NCBI GenBank assembly: GCA_001515955.1
Contig: LOES01000023.1
Coordinates: 1 to 24,536 of the forward strand
Source: Clostridia bacterium BRH_c25
GTDB lineage: Bacteria > Bacillota_A > Clostridia > Lutisporales > Lutisporaceae
DNA length: 24,536 bases
Direction: 5' to 3'
Shown here one piece after another: positions 1 through 7,406 of the stretch (positions are counted from its first letter, which is position 1; each line of letters opens with the position of its first letter). The position numbers were made by a program, and so were the translations under genes. The notes beneath the pieces were generated by a model. That model was not told the DNA's origin. It did not search any database and saw only the letters and a list, made by a program, of their open reading frames with translations.

Positions 1-1466
1 ACATGATCATAGAAGCGGCAGCCCAGACTGATGAAGAGCTTATGGAGAAATTCTTCGGCGGTGAGGAGCTTACAAGAGAAGAGATAATAAAGGGCTTAAG
101 ACTTGGTGTTGTTAGTGGGGATGTTGTACCGGTGCTTTGTGGCGCTGCATCCAAGAATATAGGGATAGATGTTCTTATGGACATGGTAATTGATTACATG
201 CCTTCTCCGGGTGATGTGGCAGCTGCTGAGGCAATTAATGTCAAGAGCAATCAGAAGGTTAATGTTGCGGCAGATGAAAATGCACATTTCAGCGCACAGG
301 TATATAAGACAATTGCAGACCCCTTCGTTGGAAAGATATCCATGTTCAAGGTTATGTCGGGTAAAATGACAGCAGATATGGAAGTATTCAACTCCAACAA
401 GGAGAAGAAGGAAAAGCTTAGTAATCTGTTCCTTCTGAGAGGCAAGAAGCAGGTGGCCATGGATAAGCTTGTGGCAGGAGACATAGCAGCAGTTGCGAAA
501 TTGCAGTTTACTACAACCGGAGATACTTTATGCGATGCAAACAATACTGTTGTATTTGAGCCTACGAAGTTCCCGGCACCGAGCATTGCAATGGCAATTG
601 AACCGAAGTCAAAGGGAGACGAAGATAAAATAGGCAACGGACTCCAGAGACTTGTTGAAGAGGACCTTACTTTAAAGGTTGAGAAGAATGTAGAGACAAA
701 GCAGACTCTTATATCAGGAATGGGCGAGCAGCATCTTGAAGTTGTTACCAAGAAGCTGCACAATAAATTTGGTATTGAGGTAGTTTTGAATGATCCCAAG
801 ATACCCTTTAGGGAAACAATAAAGAAATCTGCCAAAGCCGAAGGAAAACACAAGAAACAGTCCGGTGGACATGGACAGTACGGCCATGTTTGGGTTGAGT
901 TTGAGCCTATCCTTGATGGAAGTGCTGAATTCGAATTTGTTGACAAGATAGTAGGCGGAGTAGTTCCGAGACAGTATATACCTGCTGTTGAAAAAGGACT
1001 TAGAGAATGTATAGAAGAGGGCGTACTGGCAGGCTTCCCGGTTGTAAATTTAAGATGCAAGCTTTACGATGGATCCTTCCACCCCGTAGATTCGGCGGAA
1101 ATGCCTTTCAAGATTGCTGCGGCTTTAGCATATAAGAAGGGTATTGCTGCTGCAGGCCCTGTACTCCTTGAGCCGATATATCATGTAGAGGTACTTGTTC
1201 CTGATGAGTACATGGGTGACATAATTGGAGACTTGAACAAGAAGAGAGGAAGAATACTTGGTATGGAACCCAGCGGAAAGCTGCAGAAGGTTTCGGCTGA
1301 AGCACCTCTGGCAGAGATGTTCAAGTATGCTACCGATCTGAGGTCTATGACTCAAGCAAGAGGAAGCTTTTCAATGAGCTTCTCCAGATATGAGGAAGTA
1401 CCTGCTCAGGCAGCTCAAAAAATAATTGAGGCTGCAAACGCAGGCAGAGAAAAGGATAAAGAATAG
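1..1466 (+). CDS. Elongation factor G-like translational GTPase (EF-G paralogue), 5' end outside window
   Basis: This is the C-terminal part (about 487 residues) of an EF-G family protein. About 200 residues, including most of the GTP-binding domain, lie before the window, so the Met codon at position 3 is internal. The visible protein begins in the end of the G domain (TDEELMEKFF), then domain II (about residues 95-190), domain III, domain IV with the GGHGQYGHVW signature near residue 295, and the domain V region ending in QARGSFSMSF. Family members act at the ribosome in translocation or related steps. The GKHKKQSGGHGQYGHVW variant suggests one of the second EF-G copies common in Clostridia rather than the housekeeping fusA of the str operon, because no rpsL, rpsG or tuf is adjacent. 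Family certain; paralogue class inferred. A strong terminator follows. Confidence 0.9.
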   Translation, partial: MIIEAAAQTDEELMEKFFGGEELTREEIIKGLRLGVVSGDVVPVLCGAASKNIGIDVLMDMVIDYMPSPGDVAAAEAINVKSNQKVNVAADENAHFSAQVYKTIADPFVGKISMFKVMSGKMTADMEVFNSNKEKKEKLSNLFLLRGKKQVAMDKLVAGDIAAVAKLQFTTTGDTLCDANNTVVFEPTKFPAPSIAMAIEPKSKGDEDKIGNGLQRLVEEDLTLKVEKNVETKQTLISGMGEQHLEVVTKKLHNKFGIEVVLNDPKIPFRETIKKSAKAEGKHKKQSGGHGQYGHVWVEFEPILDGSAEFEFVDKIVGGVVPRQYIPAVEKGLRECIEEGVLAGFPVVNLRCKLYDGSFHPVDSAEMPFKIAAALAYKKGIAAAGPVLLEPIYHVEVLVPDEYMGDIIGDLNKKRGRILGMEPSGKLQKVSAEAPLAEMFKYATDLRSMTQARGSFSMSFSRYEEVPAQAAQKIIEAANAGREKDKE

Positions 1467-1471
1467 AAAAG

Positions 1472-1509
1472 AAAAACATGGCAAATTTTGGATTTGCCAT
1501 GTTTTTTTT
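1472..1509 (+). terminator. Rho-independent terminator of the EF-G-like gene
   Basis: The arms ACATGGCAAAT (1476-1486) and ATTTGCCATGT (1492-1502) pair over 11 bp around a 5-nt loop, and a run of T residues follows. It lies 10 bp after the stop codon. Confidence 0.9.
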
Positions 1510-1603
1510 CTTGCGCATATTTAACTTGCCGCTTCATAAACTATAAATGAACAATTTTTATAGGTTTTTTGGTGCAAAACACCCAATAATAGGAGGAAGG
1601 TAA

Positions 1604-1849
1604 ATGGTCGAGAGGATGATAAGTGTTGGCAGCTATGTAACTCTGAATGATGTAAAAAGAATAGTTGATACTGTCAAGCATATGGTTGCTAATGAGCAGT
1701 TGGTGGTATCAATGAACAGCCAGGATTCATACAAGGCACAGAATATTTTTTCGGTACTCGAAAAAAATAATTTTGAATGGTCTACAAAAGGCGGACATGA
1801 CGGTAGGGATTATTACATCATAGCGAAAAAAAGGGTAAAGTCGCAGTGA
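1604..1849 (+). CDS. Small conserved-looking protein of unknown function (81 aa)
   Basis: An 81-residue protein with a strong AGGAGG site at 1590-1595, eight bases before the ATG. It is soluble, without signal peptide, membrane segment or cysteines, and has a mixed alpha/beta pattern with a C-terminal basic tail (AKKRVKSQ). I do not recognise the family. The stop codon overlaps the ribosome site of the next small gene (1861-2025), so the two are very likely co-transcribed and bounded by the terminators at 1472-1509 and 2062-2090. It stands directly upstream of the ctsR promoter. Real gene: likely. Function: unknown. Confidence 0.75.
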   Translation: MVERMISVGSYVTLNDVKRIVDTVKHMVANEQLVVSMNSQDSYKAQNIFSVLEKNNFEWSTKGGHDGRDYYIIAKKRVKSQ

Positions 1850-1860
1850 GGAGGAGTAGC

Positions 1861-2025
1861 ATGAATCAAGATAATTATTACGGTGATCTCGAAGACAAAC
1901 TTAACGATACCAGCCTTTACGGGGAGTTTATAGCAACCTTCCATTATTGGGTAAGCTCTGAGGAACAGAAAAACAAGGTACAGCACTTGCAGGCTATAGG
2001 AAAATCAGATAATATCAAATATTAG
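1861..2025 (+). CDS. Very small protein of unknown function (54 aa)
   Basis: A 54-codon frame from ATG at 1861 to TAG at 2025, preceded by an excellent GAGGAGG site that overlaps the end of the upstream gene (translational coupling). The peptide starts MNQDNYYGDL, is acidic in its first half and contains an aromatic stretch (FHYW) near residues 27-30. It ends in a short polar helix. No cysteines, signal or membrane helix. I do not recognise it. It is closed off by a perfect hairpin terminator 37 bp downstream, so the pair 1604-1849 and 1861-2025 forms a two-gene unit. Confidence 0.65.
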   Translation: MNQDNYYGDLEDKLNDTSLYGEFIATFHYWVSSEEQKNKVQHLQAIGKSDNIKY

Positions 2026-2061
2026 TAAAGTCTGCTTAATACTTCGTATCCTTCTAATCTT

Positions 2062-2090
2062 GCCTTCTGCGAAAGCAGAAGGCATTTTTG
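2062..2090 (+). terminator. Rho-independent terminator after the two small genes
   Basis: GCCTTCTGC (2062-2070), a GAAA tetraloop, then GCAGAAGGC (2075-2083), a perfect 9-bp stem followed by ATTTTT. The GNRA tetraloop makes this a very stable hairpin. Confidence 0.92.
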
Positions 2091-2111
2091 CAATGAATGT
2101 TAAATTAATAC

Positions 2112-2141
2112 TTGAAAATATAATGCAAATAATATTATAAT
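2112..2141 (+). promoter_or_regulatory. Promoter of the ctsR-mcsA-mcsB-clpC operon
   Basis: TTGAAA at 2112-2117 and TATAAT at 2136-2141, separated by 18 bp, match the vegetative sigma consensus. The CtsR operator starts 10 bp after the -10 box, which would place it across the transcription start. Confidence 0.75.
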
Positions 2142-2150
2142 ATACATAAA

Positions 2151-2167
2151 GGTCAAAGAAAGTCAAA
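2151..2167 (+). promoter_or_regulatory. CtsR operator
   Basis: GGTCAAA (2151-2157), GAA, AGTCAAA (2161-2167): a tandem heptamer that fits the known CtsR consensus RGTCAAA-NAN-RGTCAAA exactly. It lies between the -10 box and the ctsR start codon, so the operon should be repressed by its own first product and released by heat or protein stress. Confidence 0.93.
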
Positions 2168-2185
2168 GTCAGAAAGAGTGATGAT

Positions 2186-2644
2186 ATGTCAAGAATAAGC
2201 GATTTGATTGAAAAATTTATCAGTGACATGATAGAGCAGGGGAATGGGGCAATTGAGATTCAGAGGAATGAAATGGCGAATCAGTTTGACTGCGCCCCAT
2301 CGCAGATTAACTATGTGCTGATGACCAGATTTACGACTGACAGGGGATATTTCATAGAGTCCCGCAGGGGTGGAGGTGGTTGCATAAGGATAGCCCGGGT
2401 AGAGGTTGACAAGGATGATTATCTGTTGAATATGCTGTCTAAAAGTATAGGGGACAGTATAAACAAAGAAGGCGCTTTTGTCCTGATAGAAGCCTTACAC
2501 AAGCAGAAGCTGATTGATCTTAAGATTGTGAATATCCTTAAGGCTTCAGCTGATGACAGCACGCTGTCCATGGTAGGCAAACCCTATAGGGATAATTTAA
2601 GGGCAGAGATTTTAAAGGCTGTAATAGTAGCGGCTTTGATTTGA
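2186..2644 (+). CDS. ctsR: Transcriptional repressor CtsR
   Basis: A 152-residue protein, the usual CtsR length. The N-terminal winged helix-turn-helix (about residues 1-70) carries the family signature, including QRNEMANQF, PSQINYV and the glycine-rich wing ESRRGGGGCIRI (residues 58-69). The arginines in that wing are the type of residue that McsB phosphorylates in Bacillus to release DNA. The C-terminal half is the dimerisation/tetramerisation helix bundle. It represses the class III heat shock (Clp) genes, and the operator 19 bp upstream of its start shows autoregulation. The ATG at 2186 has only a weak purine-rich ribosome site, but the sequence from Met1 (MSRISDLIEK) matches the family start. 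First gene of the operon; mcsA follows after 36 bp. Confidence 0.96.
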   Translation: MSRISDLIEKFISDMIEQGNGAIEIQRNEMANQFDCAPSQINYVLMTRFTTDRGYFIESRRGGGGCIRIARVEVDKDDYLLNMLSKSIGDSINKEGAFVLIEALHKQKLIDLKIVNILKASADDSTLSMVGKPYRDNLRAEILKAVIVAALI

Positions 2645-2680
2645 TGTAGGAAAGAAAACACTTCTTGGGAGGGTAATATA

Positions 2681-3193
2681 ATGCTTTGTGATGAATGTGC
2701 AAAGAGACCGGCAACGGTACACATAACAAAGGTTGAAAATGGGAAAAAAACTGATATGCATTTGTGTGAGCAGTGTGCCATGCAAAAAAATCTATTGAGC
2801 TTAAACACAAGCTTTTCCGTAAATGATCTGCTTGCAGGCTTGTTAAACTCAGGAGGAACTTCACCAATAAAGGCTGATATGGTGAATGACATCAAGTGTG
2901 ATGTGTGCGGTTTATCATATGCCAAGTTCAAAGAAACCGGCAGGTTCGGCTGTGGCAATTGCTATAAAGTATTTGGAGAAAGGCTCAATCCGCTATTTAA
3001 AAAAGTGCACGGTAACACCAGCCATACCGGCAAAATACCGAATAGAGCGGGAGGCAGAATCAAGGTGCTGCGGGAGGTTGAAAAACTAAAGCAGCAGTTG
3101 GATGAAGCTATAAAAAGTGAAGAATATGAAAAAGCTGCATCCATAAGAGACAAAATAAGAGAAATCAATAAGGGTGAGAAGGGGGAAGCGTAA
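2681..3193 (+). CDS. mcsA: McsA, zinc-binding activator of the McsB arginine kinase (UVR motif protein)
   Basis: 170 residues with four CxxC pairs (C3/C6, C29/C32, C73/C76, C91/C94) that can bind two zinc ions, and a C-terminal UvrB/UvrC-type coiled motif (about residues 134-169: KLKQQLDEAIKSEEYEKAAS). In Bacillus McsA activates McsB and links it to ClpC and CtsR. The start is set by the GGGAGG site 8 bases before the ATG. The TAA stop shares its last base with the McsB start codon (TAATG), so the two are translationally coupled. Length and order are standard for the family. Confidence 0.95.
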   Translation: MLCDECAKRPATVHITKVENGKKTDMHLCEQCAMQKNLLSLNTSFSVNDLLAGLLNSGGTSPIKADMVNDIKCDVCGLSYAKFKETGRFGCGNCYKVFGERLNPLFKKVHGNTSHTGKIPNRAGGRIKVLREVEKLKQQLDEAIKSEEYEKAASIRDKIREINKGEKGEA

Positions 3194-4215
3194 TGAAGGG
3201 TTGGATGCAGGGCAATGGCCCCCATAATGATATTATACTGAGCAGCCGCATAAGGTTGGCCAGGAACATAGCGGACATTCCGTTTCCGTCGGGATTGGAT
3301 GCCGAAAAGGCAAAAACCGTGATAGATTTGGTCAGGGACAGTCTTTCAAAAGCCGAATCACCATTAAAATTCAAAGACTATATAATGAAGGAGCTTCCAT
3401 CTATAGAAAGACAGTTCCTTGTGGAAAGGCATCTTATCAGTCCGGGACTTTCAAAGAATAATACAAGTGGAGCAGCACTTATCAGTGGTGATGGAGTAGT
3501 AAGCATAATGGTCAATGAAGAAGACCATATAAGGATACAGGCTATTCTTTCAGGCCTTCAAATCAAGAAGGCATGGGAAATGGCCAGCAATATAGATGAT
3601 GTACTGGAGCAGAAGCTTGAATATGCATACAATGAAAACTGGGGCTACCTCACAAGCTGCCCCACAAATGTGGGCACAGGCATGAGAGCATCTGTAATGG
3701 TGCATCTGCCCGCACTCAACATTACCGGAAACATGAGCAAAATACTTCAGGCAGTAGCTCATATAGGCCTTACAATAAGAGGCTTGTATGGTGAAGGCAC
3801 TGAAATTGTAGGTAATATATTTCAGATTTCCAACCAGATAACTCTTGGCAGGGCGGAAGAGGAAATTGTGGAAAACTTGACTGCAGTGACAAGGCAGATA
3901 ATTGACAAGGAAAAGGAAGCAAGAAAAGTGCTGCTTGGAAGCAACAGGATACAGATAGAGGATAAGATATGGCGCTCCTGGGGTGTCATGAAAAATGCAA
4001 GGATTATGAATTCACAGGAATGTATGAAGCTGCTTTCGGATATTAGACTGGGAGCTGATATGGGCATTATTGAAAATATCCCTGCACAGCTTTTGAATGA
4101 GATTATGATAGAGACTCAAACTGCAAACATACAAAAGCACAGCGGAAAGGAATTAAGCCCGGGGGAGAGAGATATAATAAGAGCAGAAATGGTAAGAAGC
4201 AAATTGAATGATTAA
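3193..4215 (+). CDS. mcsB: Protein arginine kinase McsB
   Basis: 340 residues of the phosphagen (guanidino) kinase fold. Visible signatures are SSRIRLARN (residues 17-25, nucleotide-binding arginines), VNEEDHIRIQ (107-116, with the acidic residues that orient the guanidino substrate) and SCPTNVGTGMRASV (155-168, with the conserved Cys156). McsB phosphorylates arginines of CtsR and misfolded proteins, marking them for ClpC-ClpP degradation. It lacks the N-terminal helical domain of metazoan arginine kinases, as expected of bacterial McsB. It overlaps mcsA by one base. After its stop the operon is interrupted by an octamer-repeat/palindrome segment (4222-4279) before clpC. Confidence 0.96.
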   Translation: MKGWMQGNGPHNDIILSSRIRLARNIADIPFPSGLDAEKAKTVIDLVRDSLSKAESPLKFKDYIMKELPSIERQFLVERHLISPGLSKNNTSGAALISGDGVVSIMVNEEDHIRIQAILSGLQIKKAWEMASNIDDVLEQKLEYAYNENWGYLTSCPTNVGTGMRASVMVHLPALNITGNMSKILQAVAHIGLTIRGLYGEGTEIVGNIFQISNQITLGRAEEEIVENLTAVTRQIIDKEKEARKVLLGSNRIQIEDKIWRSWGVMKNARIMNSQECMKLLSDIRLGADMGIIENIPAQLLNEIMIETQTANIQKHSGKELSPGERDIIRAEMVRSKLND

Positions 4216-4221
4216 TACTTT

Positions 4222-4279
4222 GGTTTCGAGGTTACGAGGTTTCGGGGTTGCGGGGAGTAGGGGCGATTCATGAATCGCC
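4222..4279. repeat. Octamer tandem repeat plus 18-bp palindrome between mcsB and clpC
   Basis: Four consecutive octamers of the form GGTTNCGR fill 4222-4253 (GGTTTCGA, GGTTACGA, GGTTTCGG, GGTTGCGG). Eight bases later comes a perfect palindrome GGCGATTCATGAATCGCC at 4262-4279. The block is much more GC-rich than its surroundings and looks like a small inserted repeat element. It is transcribed with the operon and ends 38 bp before the clpC AGGAGG site, so a hairpin in the clpC leader is possible. Confidence 0.7.
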
Positions 4280-4329
4280 TGAACCATAAATACGAACCGC
4301 GAGACAGAGAACAGATAGGAGGATATTTT

Positions 4330-6765
4330 ATGGGAGTATTTGATAAATTTACTGAGAGAGCCCAGAAGGTTATGGTATATTCGCAGGAGGAAGCCCTAAG
4401 GTTGAGCCATAGCTATATAGGCACTGAGCATATACTGCTTGGTCTGATCAGAGAGGGAGAGGGCATTGCAGCGCAAGTGCTCAAAAACAAGGGCATAGCT
4501 TTTGATACAGTCAAACAACAGATTGAAGCAGTGATTGGCAAGGGAGAGCAGGAGGTTGAGCAGGTCATGGGCTACACTCCAAGGACCAAGACAGTTCTTG
4601 AACTGAGTGTGGATGAAGCAAGAAGCCTGGGACATGGTTATATTGGAACGGAACACCTGCTCCTTGCATTGATCCGTGAGGGGGAAGGAGTTGCTGCCCA
4701 GATACTGGTGGCAATGGGTCTGAACTTTGACGCTGTAAGACAGGAGATAATGTCATTGCTAAATAATGAAGGGGCGAAAAGCAAGCCGGGAGCAGCACCG
4801 GCTAAAGGTGCCAAAACCCCGGCCTTGAACCAGTTTGGCAGGGATCTGACCGAAATGGCCAAGGAGGGGAAGCTGGATCCTATTATTGGAAGAGAAAAAG
4901 AGATAGAGCGTATGATTCAGATATTGAGCAGAAGGACCAAGAACAATCCTGTCCTTATAGGGGATCCTGGAGTAGGCAAGACGGCTATTGCCGAGGGGTT
5001 GGCCCAGAAAATAATAGAGGGTAATATCCCTGAAATACTGAGAGGGAAAAGAGTCATTACTCTGGATCTCTCCTCGATGGTTGCAGGCTCCAAATACAGA
5101 GGTGAGTTTGAGGAAAGACTCAAGAATGTTATGAATGAAATCAGAGAGTCAAAGAATGTAATATTGTTCATAGATGAAATGCATACCATTATTGGAGCAG
5201 GCGGAGCAGAAGGGGCAATAGACGCTTCCAATATACTGAAGCCGGCTCTGGCAAGAGGTGAAATACAAGCCATAGGAGCAACTACTCTTGATGAATACAG
5301 GAAGCATGTGGAGAAGGATCCGGCATTGGAAAGGCGTTTTCAACCCGTGACGGTGGGTGAGCCTACGAAAGAGGAAGCACTGCTTATTCTCCAAGGTCTG
5401 AGGGACAAATATGAAGCCCACCACAAGGTGAAAATAACGGATGAAGCCATAAAGGCTGCAGTTGATCTGTCAGACAGATATATTGCAGACAGGTTCCTTC
5501 CCGATAAGGCAATTGACTTGGTGGATGAGGCTGCATCCAAGGTAAGGATAAAGATTTTTACTGCGCCTCCGGATCACAAGAAGCTGGAGGACGATCTTGC
5601 AGCTTTGGACAAGGAGAAGGCTGAGGCAATAAGCCTCCAGAATTATGAACGGGCGGCCCAGATAAGGGACAGTATTCAAAGTATGAAACAGCAGCTGGAG
5701 GATAGCAAAAAGAGCTGGAATGACAAGACCACCTCAAAGGATTCGGTTGTTACAGAAGAGGATATTGCAGCTATAGTATCAAGCTGGACCGGAGTTCCGG
5801 TAACCAAGCTGGCAGAGGAGGAATCCAGGAGGCTTCTTAATTTAGAGTCGATACTGCATGAGAGGGTCATTGGACAGGAAGAAGCAGTATTGGCGGTTTC
5901 CAAGGCAATAAGAAGGGCCAGGGTAGGACTTAAGGACCCTAAAAGACCCGTAGGCTCCTTTATATTCCTCGGACCGACAGGAGTGGGGAAAACAGAGCTT
6001 TCCAAGGCATTGGCGGAAGCCTTGTTCGGGGATGAAAACGCTGTAATAAGGATAGATATGTCCGAGTACATGGAGAAACATACAGTATCGAAGCTGATTG
6101 GCTCTCCTCCAGGTTATGTGGGCTATGAAGAAGGCGGACAGCTGACGGAAAAGGTCAGAAGAAAGCCATATTCAGTCATACTCCTTGATGAGATAGAAAA
6201 GGCGCATCCGGATGTGTTCAATGTACTGCTGCAGATACTTGATGACGGCAGACTGACTGATGGTAAGGGAAGAACAGTTGATTTCAAGAATACTGTTGTT
6301 ATAATGACTTCCAACGTCGGGATAAGTATGATAAAGAAGCAGGCTGTACTGGGCTTTGCCACATCAACCAATGAACGGGAGGACGCTTATGAAAAAATGA
6401 AGGGCAATATAATGGAAGAGCTTAAAAGAACCTTCAGACCGGAATTCCTGAACAGGGTTGATGAAATAATAGTATTCCACCAGTTGGAGGAAGAGCATCT
6501 CAAGCAAATTGTAGAGATGATGCTCAAATCGCTTTTGGGCAGAGTCAGTGAAATGAATATTAACGTTGAGGTGACAGACAAAGCAAAAGCACTCCTCGTG
6601 GAAAAGGGCTATGACCAGGCATACGGGGCAAGACCGCTCCGCCGGGCTATACAAAAGATGGTGGAGGATCAGCTCTCTGAGGAAATGCTTAAAGGCGATA
6701 TAAAGCAGGGCTCCGACATCTTGATTGATGCAGAAGATGATAAACTGGTTTTTGGGAATAAATAG
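4330..6765 (+). CDS. clpC: ATP-dependent Clp protease ATP-binding subunit ClpC
   Basis: 811 residues with the full ClpC architecture. It has two Clp-N repeats (about 1-145) and the first AAA+ module with Walker A GDPGVGKT (211-218) and Walker B VILFIDE (277-283). A middle UVR-like coiled region ([15 protein letters not shown]) follows, then the second AAA+ module with Walker A GPTGVGKT (548-555) and Walker B SVILLDE (615-621), and the D2-small domain. It unfolds proteins and feeds them to ClpP, using McsB-made phosphoarginine marks. I chose the ATG at 4330 because AGGAGG lies at 4317-4322 and the protein then starts [15 protein letters not shown] as in the family. An in-frame Met at 4270 lies inside a repeat and has no ribosome site. 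Fourth gene of the CtsR operon. Its last third (codons for the D2 domain end) exists again, shortened, at 17365-17576. Confidence 0.97.
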   Translation: MGVFDKFTERAQKVMVYSQEEALRLSHSYIGTEHILLGLIREGEGIAAQVLKNKGIAFDTVKQQIEAVIGKGEQEVEQVMGYTPRTKTVLELSVDEARSLGHGYIGTEHLLLALIREGEGVAAQILVAMGLNFDAVRQEIMSLLNNEGAKSKPGAAPAKGAKTPALNQFGRDLTEMAKEGKLDPIIGREKEIERMIQILSRRTKNNPVLIGDPGVGKTAIAEGLAQKIIEGNIPEILRGKRVITLDLSSMVAGSKYRGEFEERLKNVMNEIRESKNVILFIDEMHTIIGAGGAEGAIDASNILKPALARGEIQAIGATTLDEYRKHVEKDPALERRFQPVTVGEPTKEEALLILQGLRDKYEAHHKVKITDEAIKAAVDLSDRYIADRFLPDKAIDLVDEAASKVRIKIFTAPPDHKKLEDDLAALDKEKAEAISLQNYERAAQIRDSIQSMKQQLEDSKKSWNDKTTSKDSVVTEEDIAAIVSSWTGVPVTKLAEEESRRLLNLESILHERVIGQEEAVLAVSKAIRRARVGLKDPKRPVGSFIFLGPTGVGKTELSKALAEALFGDENAVIRIDMSEYMEKHTVSKLIGSPPGYVGYEEGGQLTEKVRRKPYSVILLDEIEKAHPDVFNVLLQILDDGRLTDGKGRTVDFKNTVVIMTSNVGISMIKKQAVLGFATSTNEREDAYEKMKGNIMEELKRTFRPEFLNRVDEIIVFHQLEEEHLKQIVEMMLKSLLGRVSEMNINVEVTDKAKALLVEKGYDQAYGARPLRRAIQKMVEDQLSEEMLKGDIKQGSDILIDAEDDKLVFGNK

Positions 6766-6824
6766 CATGGGTAATTCCTCTACAAGTATGATACTTGTAG
6801 GGGGATTATTTTTTTGTAGTTTTC
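6068..6824 (+). repeat. clpC 3'-end segment that is duplicated downstream (parent copy)
   Basis: Two blocks of this stretch recur at 17365-17635. Block A, 6068-6128, matches 17365-17425 at 58 of 61 bases. Block B, 6606-6824, matches 17417-17635 without gaps at about 210 of 219 bases. The blocks share the 9-mer GGGCTATGA (6120-6128 and 6606-6614), which is single in the downstream copy. Homology runs through the stop codon and terminator and stops at 6824, exactly where the non-operon sequence of the inserted region begins. Confidence 0.93.
6773..6815 (+). terminator. Rho-independent terminator of the ctsR-clpC operon
   Basis: A 16-bp stem (6773-6788 with 6792-6807), loop TGA, then A and seven T residues. 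Two of the pairs are G-U wobbles; in the duplicate at 17584-17626 both are Watson-Crick. Confidence 0.93.
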
Positions 6825-7044
6825 ATTTTTCAAATTCAGGTGGGGTAGAATCCCCATCTGAATCCCCGATGTTCAGCTTTGGCTGAACGAGTTCACTGAA
6901 TACACACGACCTACTGATAATATCAATTTTTTTAGCTTCTTTTTCCTCCTTAGTTTTTTCTGGCACATCTAAATCTCTAAGCAATAACCTATTATAGTCA
7001 CCTTCCGGTACTAATACTTTTTCCTTTCCCGCATAATAGAAATT
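6823..7044 (-). pseudogene. Unidentified coding-like remnant (about 73 codons, no start)
   Basis: Read on the minus strand, 7044 to 6823 is open for 73 codons and ends in TGA at 6825-6823. It has a plausible protein composition: an N-terminal part with LVPEGDYNRLLLRDLD, a charged helix-like part (KTKEEKEAKKI) and a C-terminal part ELVQPKLNIGDSDGDST. There is no ATG and a stop lies just upstream in frame, so if it was a gene it is a 3' remnant. I do not recognise it; the tail of a transposase or other accessory protein is possible. It begins at the exact base where the clpC duplication ends. Confidence 0.35.
6829..6895 (-). repeat. Dispersed repeat, copy 1 (two small hairpins)
   Basis: Read on the minus strand this stretch matches 22320-22383 on the plus strand at about 50 of 66 bases. 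On the plus strand it contains a hairpin CAGGTGGGG/CCCCATCTG with one mismatch (around 6837-6862) and GTTCAGC/GCTGAAC around TTTG (about 6871-6888). It coincides with the last 22 codons of the remnant 6823-7044. Confidence 0.55.
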
Positions 7045-7127
7045 CTATCTCCTTTTTGTATTGTTATGGACGGAATATGGATTATGGCAATATAATTCAA
7101 TAATTTTAAAGAAATTGTGAAAATTAT

Positions 7128-7156
7128 TTGCAATATTTATAACAATGTAATATAAT
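7128..7156 (+). promoter_or_regulatory. Promoter of the mupG-murQ sugar cassette
   Basis: TTGCAA at 7128-7133 and a perfect TATAAT at 7151-7156 with an ideal 17-bp spacer. The predicted start (about 7163) falls on the palindrome TGAAATAATATTTCA. Confidence 0.7.
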
Positions 7157-7162
7157 AAGCAT

Positions 7163-7177
7163 TGAAATAATATTTCA
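7163..7177 (+). promoter_or_regulatory. Candidate MurR (RpiR-family) operator
   Basis: TGAAATAATATTTCA is a perfect inverted repeat with 7-bp arms around one base, placed over the predicted transcription start. RpiR/MurR-family regulators commonly bind TGAAA...TTTCA-type palindromes, and a murR-like gene lies in the operon. A half copy (ATAATATTTCA) recurs near 7268-7278. The binding protein is inferred. Confidence 0.55.
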
Positions 7178-7406
7178 GTTTTAAATAAAGATTTTAAAAT
7201 AAAATGTCAGAAATTCCGGTATGACAATATAATTATCCCTACGAATTCTCATTGCATAATTCTAATAATAATATTTCAATATATTTTCCTTTTACCTTCT
7301 ATAACCCGAAAGCCTCCTTGTACTAAGAAGCCATCGCCCTAGAGTCCAGCATAATCAGCAAATGTGCAACGTACACGAACAGATTATATAGCCGAGGTGA
7401 CTGTAA

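Larger units (their letters stand above)
6825..7406. other. Intergenic region between clpC and the sugar cassette
   Basis: About 580 bases without an intact gene. The first 220 bases hold the coding-like remnant and dispersed repeat on the minus strand. From about 7070 the sequence becomes very AT-rich and contains the cassette promoter (7128-7156) and a palindromic operator candidate (7163-7177). The remaining 230 bases up to mupG would be a long untranslated leader. Its last 100 bases are less AT-rich, and I see no known riboswitch or terminator in it. Confidence 0.6.

Noticed and set aside
251..1060. A 269-codon open frame on the minus strand
   Set aside because: It lies wholly opposite the EF-G-like gene, whose domains are clear, and its translation is Ser/Thr/Pro-rich as expected for an antisense shadow.
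4270..4329. N-terminal extension of ClpC by 20 residues
   Set aside because: The upstream ATG lies in a palindromic repeat without a ribosome site, whereas ATG 4330 has AGGAGG and gives the normal ClpC start.
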